A stretch of 64,000 nt of DNA from Alphaproteobacteria bacterium. GTDB lineage: Bacteria; Pseudomonadota; Alphaproteobacteria; CAAGCB01; CAG-977. The stretch lies in NCBI GenBank assembly GCA_900768185.1, contig CAAGCB010000009.1:1-64000 (forward strand). Reading direction: 5' to 3'. Made by a program: the position numbers and the translations under genes. The notes beneath the pieces were generated by a model. The model was not told the DNA's origin. It ran no database searches and saw only the letters and a list, made by a program, of their open reading frames with translations. Shown piece by piece: positions 50,766 to 57,440 of the stretch (position 1 is its first letter; the number at the start of each line of letters is the position of its first letter).

Positions 50766-52517
50766 ATGGTTGACACGATCGGAACGGACGACGCCGTGTC
50801 CTTGTCGGCGGAGGAGCTGAACAGACTGTTCAACATCGGCATCGCTTTGTCGGGCGAACAGGACATGGACGTTTTGCTGGAAAGCATTCTGACGGCGGCG
50901 AAGGAGTTTTGCAACGCCGAAGGCGGCACGCTGTATCTGACCGACAACGAAAAAAATCTGCTGGTCTTTTCCATTCTGCAAAACGACAAGCTGGGGACGA
51001 AAATGGGCGGCACGTCGGAAAAAAAGGAAATCCCTTTTCCGCCGTTGTATTTGTACGATCCCGAAACGGGCGAGCCGAATTATTCCAACATTTCAACCTA
51101 TGCCGCCCTGACCGAGGAGGTCGTCAATATTCCCGACGCCTACGATTCGACGCAATTCGATTTTTCCGGAACGCATAAATTCGATAAAAAATCGGGCTAC
51201 CGGTCGAAATCTTTTCTGACCGTTCCGCTGAAAACAAGAACGGGGCAGGTCGTTGCCGTGTTGCAGTTGATTAACGCGCGTGCGCCGTCGGGGGAAACAA
51301 TCCCGTTTTCGAAATCCGTTCAAAAGCTGGTCGAGGCGCTGGCGTCGAACGCCGCCGTCGCGATTGACAACCAGCTGTTGATGACATCGCAAAAAAACGT
51401 TTTGGAGGCGTTTCTGGAAGTCATCGCTCGCGCGATCGACGACAAATCGCCCTATACGGGGGCGCACTGTCAACGCGTTCCCGTCATCGCGCGCATGATG
51501 GCGATGGCGGCGGTGATGGCGCAGGACGGCATTTTCAAGGATTTCGAACTGTCGGAAAACGAATGGTACGCTTTTCATCTGGCGTCGTGGCTGCACGACT
51601 GCGGCAAAGTCACCACTCCCGAATACGTTTTGGACAAGGCGACAAAGCTTGAAACCGTGAACAACCGCATTCACGAAATCCGTTCCCGTTTTGAAATCCT
51701 GCGCCGCGATGCGCATATCGAGTATTTGAAAAAACGGTTGGCTGGAACGCAACCGCAAGACGTCTTGGTCGCCGAATTTAACGCCCGCGTCAAACAGCTG
51801 GAGGACGATTTCGCTTTTTTGGCAAAATCGAACGTCGGCGTTCAGCCGATGACCGACGACGACATCGCGCGCGTCAAGGAAATCGCCAAACGGACGTATC
51901 ACCGTTATTTCGACAAAACGCTGGGACTGTCTTGGGACGAACGCGAACGCATGAAAGACAATCCGCCGCCCGCGACCAATCCGACCGAACCGTTGCTGGA
52001 AGATCGACCCGATCATATTTTCGGCGGATACAACCGCGGGGAAATTCACAATCTGACGATCGCGCGTGGCACGCTGACCCCCGAGGAAGCCAAGAAGATC
52101 AACAGCCATATCGATATGACGATTGAAATGCTGAGCGCCATTCCGTTCCCGCCGCATATCAAAAACGTCGTCGAATACGCGGTCGGGCATCACGAACACA
52201 TGGACGGAACGGGATTCCCGAATCATTTGAAACGATCTCAAATGTCTTTGCCCGCCCGCATTTTGGGACTGGCTGACGTGTTTGAAGCGCTGTCGTCCAG
52301 CGACCGCCCGTATAAAAAACCGAAAAAACTTTCGGAAATCGTCGGGATTATGGCGGATATGGCAAAAGGCGGACACATCGATCCCGATCTGTTCAATTTG
52401 TTCTTGACTTCGGGCGTTTATCGGGAATATGCCGAACAGTACATGAAAAAAAGCCAGCTTGACGACGTCGATGTTCAAAACTTTTTGGTGCCGGCGGAAG
52501 CGCTGAAAGGGGAATGA
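50766..52517 (+). CDS. GAF-HD-GYP cyclic-di-GMP phosphodiesterase
   Basis: 583 aa. N-terminal GAF sensor (about 30-200, GGTLYLTDNEKNLLVF, YRSKSFLTVPLKT), then an HD-GYP domain: TGAHCQRVPVIA, HDCGK (His277-Asp278), HHEHMDGTGFP (His475) and LADVFEALSS. GYP is GFP here. About 200 residues separate HDCGK and HHExxDG, well above the usual 60, because of an inserted helical segment between DKATKLE and GTLTPEEA; I recall this from a subset of GAF-HD-GYP proteins. Start ATG 50766 has GGGAGG 6-7 nt upstream. Degrades c-di-GMP and so controls motility or biofilm. Confidence 0.9.
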   Translation: MVDTIGTDDAVSLSAEELNRLFNIGIALSGEQDMDVLLESILTAAKEFCNAEGGTLYLTDNEKNLLVFSILQNDKLGTKMGGTSEKKEIPFPPLYLYDPETGEPNYSNISTYAALTEEVVNIPDAYDSTQFDFSGTHKFDKKSGYRSKSFLTVPLKTRTGQVVAVLQLINARAPSGETIPFSKSVQKLVEALASNAAVAIDNQLLMTSQKNVLEAFLEVIARAIDDKSPYTGAHCQRVPVIARMMAMAAVMAQDGIFKDFELSENEWYAFHLASWLHDCGKVTTPEYVLDKATKLETVNNRIHEIRSRFEILRRDAHIEYLKKRLAGTQPQDVLVAEFNARVKQLEDDFAFLAKSNVGVQPMTDDDIARVKEIAKRTYHRYFDKTLGLSWDERERMKDNPPPATNPTEPLLEDRPDHIFGGYNRGEIHNLTIARGTLTPEEAKKINSHIDMTIEMLSAIPFPPHIKNVVEYAVGHHEHMDGTGFPNHLKRSQMSLPARILGLADVFEALSSSDRPYKKPKKLSEIVGIMADMAKGGHIDPDLFNLFLTSGVYREYAEQYMKKSQLDDVDVQNFLVPAEALKGE

Positions 52518-53222
52518 ATGCAAATTCGATTGTTTGTCGACGCGCCGCTGAATGTCGGCGCCACCGTGTTCCCGAATGAAAATCAAATTCACTATCTGCG
52601 CAACGTCCTGCGCGCCCGAACGGGGGCGGAGCTGTTCGTTTTCAACGGCAAAGACGGCGAATTTTCAGCCGTTCTGTCCGCTTTGGACAAGAAATCGGCG
52701 CAAATCCAAATCTGTCGCCGATTGCGCGAACAGCCCGAAAAGCGCGATGTGCGGCTGTATTTTTCGCCGTTGAAGCGGGATTGCACCGAACTGGTCGTCG
52801 AAAAGGCGACGGAGCTGGGCGCGACGCAAATCGTTCCCGTTATCACGCAATACACGATGATGAAACGCGTCAATGCCGATCGTCTGCGCGCCGTCGCGTT
52901 GGAGGCGTGCGAACAATGCCGCAGGCTGGACGTTCCGGAAATCAGCGACCCGCTGTCTTTGGCGGAATTGCTGGCGGCGCAGGACGAAACAAAACCCGTT
53001 CTGATCCACTTGGACGAAACCGGGCGGGGCAGACGCGCCGCCGATTTGTTCGCGGGGCTGGAAAACGCGGCTTTTCTGACGGGACCCGAGGGCGGATTTT
53101 CAGATGCGGAACGGACGCTGATCGCCAAAACGCCCAACACGGCGGGACTGGATCTGGGCGAAAGGATTTTACGCGCCGAAACGGCTTCGATCGCCGCTTT
53201 GGCTTTGTTTATGTGCCGATAA
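52518..53222 (+). CDS. rsmE: 16S rRNA m3U1498 methyltransferase
   Basis: 234 aa SPOUT methyltransferase. PNENQIHYLRNVLRARTG at the N-terminus, EKATELGATQIVPVIT, FLTGPEGGFSDAE and LGERILRAETASIAAL are the family signature (knot). Starts one base after the preceding stop, so cotranscribed with the phosphodiesterase. Confidence 0.95.
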   Translation: MQIRLFVDAPLNVGATVFPNENQIHYLRNVLRARTGAELFVFNGKDGEFSAVLSALDKKSAQIQICRRLREQPEKRDVRLYFSPLKRDCTELVVEKATELGATQIVPVITQYTMMKRVNADRLRAVALEACEQCRRLDVPEISDPLSLAELLAAQDETKPVLIHLDETGRGRRAADLFAGLENAAFLTGPEGGFSDAERTLIAKTPNTAGLDLGERILRAETASIAALALFMCR

Positions 53223-53234
53223 AAGGAAAAAAAC

Positions 53235-53567
53235 ATGAAACACGAATGTCATTGTCATGATTCTCGCAAACACGGCGAATGTGAATGCGGACATCGTCAC
53301 GACCGTTGCGGGTGCGGGTGCGAGGAAAACGATGCCGCCGCCGTGAACGCGATGTTCGGATTTGACGATTCCGTTCCCGAAGATGCGCTGACTCTGTTGC
53401 GGACGGAATTGAACGAATGCGACGATTTGGCGGAATTGCTGGGCGTCGGCAGAAATCCGGACGTTGACGATTTGCTGGAAGACGCGATTGCGGACTTGTC
53501 GCCCAAAAAGAAAAAGACGCTGATGAATCTGGCGATTATTCTGCACGACTATCTGCCCGACGACTGA
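53235..53567 (+). CDS. Small protein with His/Cys-rich metal-binding N-terminus
   Basis: 110 aa. The first 30 residues contain nine His and Cys pairs in CxC, HxH and HxC spacing (HECHCHDSRKHGECECGHRH, then RCGCGC). The remaining 80 residues are acidic and helical (DDLAELLGVGRNPDVDDLLEDAIADLSPKKKK). Suggests metal binding or chaperoning; family not recognised. Follows rsmE by 12 nt, AAAAGGAAAA before ATG. Confidence 0.7.
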   Translation: MKHECHCHDSRKHGECECGHRHDRCGCGCEENDAAAVNAMFGFDDSVPEDALTLLRTELNECDDLAELLGVGRNPDVDDLLEDAIADLSPKKKKTLMNLAIILHDYLPDD

Positions 53568-53570
53568 TCG

Positions 53571-54092
53571 TCAATCAAGAAAACGGACGTCGATTTTTTC
53601 GATTTTCAGCAGGGCGGTTTTTAAAGGCAGACCGCCCGCGTAGCCTGTCAGCCGACCGTTTGCGCCCAAAACGCGATGACACGGTATGATGATGGCGATC
53701 GGATTGTGTCCGACGGCGCCGCCGACCGCCCGCGCCGACATTTTTTTACCCGTTTCGGATTCGATTCGCCGCGCGATTGCGCCGTAGGTCGTTGTTTCGC
53801 CGTAGGGGATTTCGCGCAGAATCGCCCATACGCGTTGACGAAAATCGTTTCCCGCCGGTTTCGGGGACAGTTCGTCCGGCGTCGTTTTTTGTCCCGCGAA
53901 GTAACGGTCGAGCCAGTCTTTTGTTTTTAAAAACACGGGCAGGGCGTCGTTTGAAACGGCGTTGTCGGCGGTCGCGTCAGGCGTCTGTCCCGCTATCCGC
54001 AATCCGGTCAGATTTTCACCGTCGCTTGTCATCAGAATTTCCCCGATCGGCGAGGAAAAAACGGTTTTAAAATAACTCACGGGCTGTTCCAC
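53571..54092 (-). CDS. ogt: Methylated-DNA-protein-cysteine methyltransferase
   Basis: 173 aa. Transfers methyl from O6-methylguanine to its own cysteine: IIPCHRVLGANGRLTGYAGGL with active Cys138. VWAILREIPYGETTTYGAIAR and RAVGGAVGHNP are typical. It overlaps the end of alkA by 16 bp, so alkA-ogt is an alkylation-repair operon. Confidence 0.95.
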   Translation of the reverse strand: MEQPVSYFKTVFSSPIGEILMTSDGENLTGLRIAGQTPDATADNAVSNDALPVFLKTKDWLDRYFAGQKTTPDELSPKPAGNDFRQRVWAILREIPYGETTTYGAIARRIESETGKKMSARAVGGAVGHNPIAIIIPCHRVLGANGRLTGYAGGLPLKTALLKIEKIDVRFLD

Positions 54093-54916
54093 AAATTAAA
54101 TGTCGCATAGCTGCCGAACGGACGGCATTTTTCCTTTAACAGTTTGATTTCTTTGACGGATAAGGGCTCCAGCCTCTTTTTTACGCCGTAATCCGAATCC
54201 AAAAGGATATCGGTGGCGCGCATCGTTCGGATCGCCAGATAGTTCGCCGTCCACGGTCCCACCCCCGGCAGGACGAGCAGTTTCGGAATTTCCGTTTCGG
54301 GGGCGGCGGTCGGGGACAGATCAAGCGCGTGTTCCGTCAAACCTTTCGCAATCGCCGCGATCGCTTTGGCGCGCGTCGGCATAACGCCCAGATCCGTCAG
54401 CGCGTTTTCGGGCAGGGCAGCGATTTTTTCGGCAGCGGGGAACGCAAAGCCCGATTCAAACGGTTCGCCCAAGGCGTTGACAAACCGCGCCGCCAGCGTT
54501 TGGGCGGCTTTGACAGTGATTTGTTGTCCCAAAACGGTTCGAACGGCGGTTTCGAACGCGTCGAAACACCCGACTAAACGTGTGCCGGCGACGCATAGAC
54601 CGATTTTTAAGTTGTTTAAAAAACTCAGCTTGTCAAAAACGGCGACGGGATCGTTTTCCAAATCGAACATCAGGCGCAAGCGGCTCAAAACCTCGGGCAA
54701 AACGGGGGAAAGGCCGTCGACCGCCGAAACCCGCAAGGCGTTTTGTTCGGGGCGGTTTTCGACCGTAATGCGTCCTTTTTTTCCGTTTCGACACACGAAA
54801 CGGGTATAAACGCCGTTTTCGATCGTTTCGATGTTCGGCAGGGCGCGCGCCGCCAGAAAACGCAAAACGCGTTCCCATTGATACGGCGGACGATAGGGCA
54901 ATACGGCTGATATCAT
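54077..54916 (-). CDS. alkA: DNA-3-methyladenine glycosylase II
   Basis: 279 aa. Three-part AlkA: an N-terminal beta domain, the HhH region (LPGVGPWTANYLAIRTM) and catalytic Asp242 in LLDSDYGVKK. VLGQQITVKAAQTLAAR is typical. Removes alkylated purines to start base excision repair. First gene of the operon with ogt; no Ada fusion. Confidence 0.93.
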   Translation of the reverse strand: MISAVLPYRPPYQWERVLRFLAARALPNIETIENGVYTRFVCRNGKKGRITVENRPEQNALRVSAVDGLSPVLPEVLSRLRLMFDLENDPVAVFDKLSFLNNLKIGLCVAGTRLVGCFDAFETAVRTVLGQQITVKAAQTLAARFVNALGEPFESGFAFPAAEKIAALPENALTDLGVMPTRAKAIAAIAKGLTEHALDLSPTAAPETEIPKLLVLPGVGPWTANYLAIRTMRATDILLDSDYGVKKRLEPLSVKEIKLLKEKCRPFGSYATFNLWNSP

Positions 54917-54979
54917 AAAAACATTCCTTTGCCGAAATCGTATTCCGTCAGCCGATTTTTTGCAAGAAAAGTAAAAAAG

Positions 54980-55002
54980 CGGGGAAGCTTGACGCCTCCC
55001 CG
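54980..55002 (-). terminator. Terminator of the GFGRENE-repeat gene
   Basis: CGGGGAAGC-TTGAC-GCCTCCCCG (54980-55002), 9-bp stem with one A-C mismatch; A-run at 54973-54978 gives a T-run on the minus strand. Confidence 0.7.
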
Positions 55003-55036
55003 AAAGTTGTTTTGGGAAAATGAAATGAAAAAAGTT

Positions 55037-55381
55037 TCAACGGTCGCGGTTGGATTTCAGCAACGCGGTCGCCCGAAATCCGATTTCGCGTTTGGGTTTG
55101 TCGGGGGTGGCGGCGGGTTCGTTTTCACGACCGAACCCGACTGCGGTTTCTTTGCCCGACGGTCCGTTTTTAATCGTTTCGTTTTCGCGACCGAATCCGA
55201 TTGCGCGGCGCATGCCCATTTTTTCCAGCAAGATGTCTTCTTTGGAACGGGTAATCGTTTCGTTTTCGCGACCGAATCCGATCGCGCGGCGACCTTCGCC
55301 CGATTGCGCCGCCGTAACGCCGCTGGGCAACATGTCGCATTTGTCTGATTTTTCGCAGAACTCTGCCAAAGATTTAACCAT
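55037..55381 (-). CDS. Small repeat protein with AIGFGRENE motifs
   Basis: 114 aa, no signal peptide or membrane segment, mostly disordered. The motif (R)AIGFGRENET appears twice fully, once as TAVGFGRENEP and once truncated as REIGFRATAL. Intervening segments are unlike each other. The gene has a near-consensus promoter and a terminator, so it is likely real and expressed. Family unknown; short linear motif display, such as a docking peptide, is one idea. Confidence 0.7.
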   Translation of the reverse strand: MVKSLAEFCEKSDKCDMLPSGVTAAQSGEGRRAIGFGRENETITRSKEDILLEKMGMRRAIGFGRENETIKNGPSGKETAVGFGRENEPAATPDKPKREIGFRATALLKSNRDR

Positions 55382-55412
55382 CGGAAGCCCCCGTGTTTAT
55401 AACTTTTCGACA

Positions 55413-55441
55413 AAAATACTTGCTTTTGTCGTTTTTGTCAA
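55413..55441 (-). promoter_or_regulatory. Promoter of the GFGRENE-repeat gene
   Basis: On the minus strand TTGACA (55441-55436), 17-bp spacer, TATTTT (55418-55413). Consensus -35 and ideal spacing; start at about 55406. Confidence 0.65.
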
Positions 55442-55470
55442 CTAAAAACCAAGGTGAAAGGATAAAAAAA

Positions 55471-56031
55471 ATGCGAATTGTTGCGGGAAAGTTCAGGGGA
55501 AAGAATTTGGTCGCGCCCGACGGAAAAAACACGCGTCCGACGTCCGACCGCGCGCGCGAATCCGTGTTTAACGTGCTGGATTCCAAATTGCGCAGGGACG
55601 CGATTATGTGGGATTCGCTGGTTGTCGCCGACGTGTTCGCGGGAACGGGCGCGCTGGGGGCGGAGGCTTTGTCCCGCGGCGCGACGGAATTGTTCGCGTG
55701 GGAAAAGGACGCCGCCGCCGTCAAATGTTTTAAACAAAATCTGGCGGCGTTTGAACAAAACGGGGCGAAAGTGACGCTGTATTCCGACGCGTTGACGCCC
55801 GTTTTGGCGCGATCGCCCGTCGATTTGCTGTTTATGGATCCGCCGTATGCCAAAGGTCTGGTCGCGCCCGCGCTGACGGCGTTGCGCGCGCGGGGCTGGA
55901 TTGACGGAAAAACGCGCTGTGTCGTCGAAATTGCCGACGGGGAAAAGGACGTTTTGCCGCCCGAATTTGAAATCGTCGATTCACGCGCGTACGGCAAGGC
56001 GCGGGTGCTGTTCGCGCGGCTGAACGGCTGA
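55471..56031 (+). CDS. rsmD: 16S rRNA (guanine966-N2) methyltransferase
   Basis: 186 aa. MRIVAGKFRGKNLVAPDGKNTRPTSDR at the N-terminus, DVFAGTGALGAEALSRGA for AdoMet binding and LLFMDPPYAKGL as catalytic motif. Start ATG 55471 with GAAAGGA upstream; a longer frame begins in noncoding DNA. Divergent from the GFGRENE gene. Confidence 0.95.
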   Translation: MRIVAGKFRGKNLVAPDGKNTRPTSDRARESVFNVLDSKLRRDAIMWDSLVVADVFAGTGALGAEALSRGATELFAWEKDAAAVKCFKQNLAAFEQNGAKVTLYSDALTPVLARSPVDLLFMDPPYAKGLVAPALTALRARGWIDGKTRCVVEIADGEKDVLPPEFEIVDSRAYGKARVLFARLNG

Positions 56032-56038
56032 CGAACGA

Positions 56039-56067
56039 AAACCGCCGCGAAACAATCGCGGCGGTTT
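56039..56067. terminator. Bidirectional terminator after rsmD
   Basis: AAACCGCCGCGA-AACAA-TCGCGGCGGTTT, perfect 12-bp stem with flanking A- and T-runs, between convergent rsmD and the secreted repeat gene. Confidence 0.85.
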
Positions 56068-56081
56068 ATGGAACGGACGCG

Positions 56082-56573
56082 TCACAGCGAAAAACCGTTG
56101 CCCGTTTCCGCCGCCAATCCCGTCGCGCCGGCTTCGTATTTGACTTTCTGCGTGGGCTTTCCGATGATTTTCTGGCTGGCTTTCATACTCTTCGACAGGG
56201 TGTCGCCGCCCAGAACCGCCTTGGAGGCGGACACTGCGGATCCTTTGTCGGTGTTCAGTTCGGTCGCGCCCGCCGCGTATTTCATTTTATGCGTGGGTTT
56301 CCCCGTGACCTTTTGCCCCGCCGAATACGCCTTGTCGATGGTGTCTTTACCCAGCGTCGCGCCCTTGTAATTTTCGCCTTTCAGTCCGGTCGCGCCTGCC
56401 GCGTATTTCATTTTATACGTTGGCTTGCCCGTGACCATTTGTCCTTTTTGATAGGCGTCTTTTATGGTGTCGCCGTAGTCGGGACGTTTGCTTTCCGAAA
56501 ACGAAATCGCGTCGGCGTCGACAGGCAGGAACACGACCGACGCCAGCAAAGCGGAAAAAACAAGCTTGTGCAT
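56082..56573 (-). CDS. Exported protein with three GKPTxKMKYAAGAT repeats
   Basis: 163 aa. Signal peptide MHKLVFSALLASVVFLPVDADA, then three repeats of about 45 residues with the core DTI-x-K-A-Y...G..VTGKPTxKMKYAAGATGL. The third is diverged (KIIGKPTQKVKYEAGATGL). Lysine-rich and Cys-free. GGAGGA lies ahead of ATG 56573; an ATG six codons earlier is less likely. Family not recognised; periplasmic or surface location inferred. Confidence 0.78.
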   Translation of the reverse strand: MHKLVFSALLASVVFLPVDADAISFSESKRPDYGDTIKDAYQKGQMVTGKPTYKMKYAAGATGLKGENYKGATLGKDTIDKAYSAGQKVTGKPTHKMKYAAGATELNTDKGSAVSASKAVLGGDTLSKSMKASQKIIGKPTQKVKYEAGATGLAAETGNGFSL

Positions 56574-56651
56574 AGGAATCCTCCATTTCATATCTGACTT
56601 TATTTTAAAGGAAATACGGCGAAAAGAAAAGGGGACAAATGACGGCGCAAA

Positions 56652-56685
56652 AAAGAAAGCGGAATTGTAAAATTCCGCTTTCTTT
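56652..56685 (-). terminator. Terminator of the CPDNC-repeat gene
   Basis: AAAGAAAGCGGAATT-GTAA-AATTCCGCTTTCTTT, perfect 15-bp stem 13 bp past the stop of the minus-strand gene; it also lies in front of the GKPT gene. Confidence 0.85.
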
Positions 56686-56697
56686 GAAAATCAGCCG

Positions 56698-57402
56698 TTA
56701 TTTTGAAACACAACAGCAACCGTCGGACGATCTTGTCGAACCCGAGGGGCAGGTGGCGACCGCCACTTTGACGCATTTACCGTTTTGCATCGAATATCCC
56801 GATCTGCAGGTTGAACACGACGACGATGACGAGCAGTACGCGCAGTTGTCGGGGCATTTAATCACGCACTTGCCGCCGCTGAGCGTGTATCCCGACGCGC
56901 ACCCCGTGCAGGTCGTGGACGACGAACAGGACGTGCAGTTGTCGGGGCATTTCAGAACGCATTTACCGCCGCTGAGCGTGTATCCCGACGCGCAAGCCGT
57001 GCAGGTCGCGGACGACGAACAGGACGTGCAGTTGTCGGGGCAGACGATTTCGGTGCATTCGCCGTTGGATAACGTGTACCCGCTTTCGCACGCCGTGCAT
57101 TTTCCGACAACGTTGCAGGTCTTGCAGTTATCGGGACAGGAAAGTTCCCGCATGCAAAAATAGCAGGATCCCGATCCTGAGCATGTGCCTTCGCAAGACT
57201 TCTGACAACTTGCCAGCGTTTTGTGCAAGCAGTTCAATTTATCTTTGCAATCGGGCTGCCAGCCGACGCACATGCTTTCGTCCGCGTAAGGACAGACTTC
57301 GCAAGCTTTTTTGTATTGTTTTTGGAACGTCGCGTCTATCGCGTTCGCATGGGACGCCGCGAACAAAACGGCAAAGCATAAAGCCATAAAAAGTTTTTTC
57401 AT
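56698..57402 (-). CDS. Exported Cys-rich protein with CPDNC repeats
   Basis: 234 aa. Signal peptide MKKLFMALCFAVLFAASHANA, a Cys-rich head (CEVCPYADESMCVGWQPDC, CLHKTLASC) and four repeats of about 31 residues: CPDNCTSCSSSATCTACASGY then TLSGGKC. They resemble furin-like or giardial VSP-type Cys repeats in spacing. Ends CCCVSK. ATG 57402 is preceded by GGAGG. Disulfide-rich surface protein likely; no enzymatic motif. Confidence 0.82.
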   Translation of the reverse strand: MKKLFMALCFAVLFAASHANAIDATFQKQYKKACEVCPYADESMCVGWQPDCKDKLNCLHKTLASCQKSCEGTCSGSGSCYFCMRELSCPDNCKTCNVVGKCTACESGYTLSNGECTEIVCPDNCTSCSSSATCTACASGYTLSGGKCVLKCPDNCTSCSSSTTCTGCASGYTLSGGKCVIKCPDNCAYCSSSSSCSTCRSGYSMQNGKCVKVAVATCPSGSTRSSDGCCCVSK

Positions 57403-57440
57403 ATTCAATCCTCCTTGATTTGATGAAAACGCTGATTCCA

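Noticed and set aside
51093..52592. Antisense open frame of 500 codons over the HD-GYP gene
   Set aside because: No similarity; sense gene has promoter and known domains.
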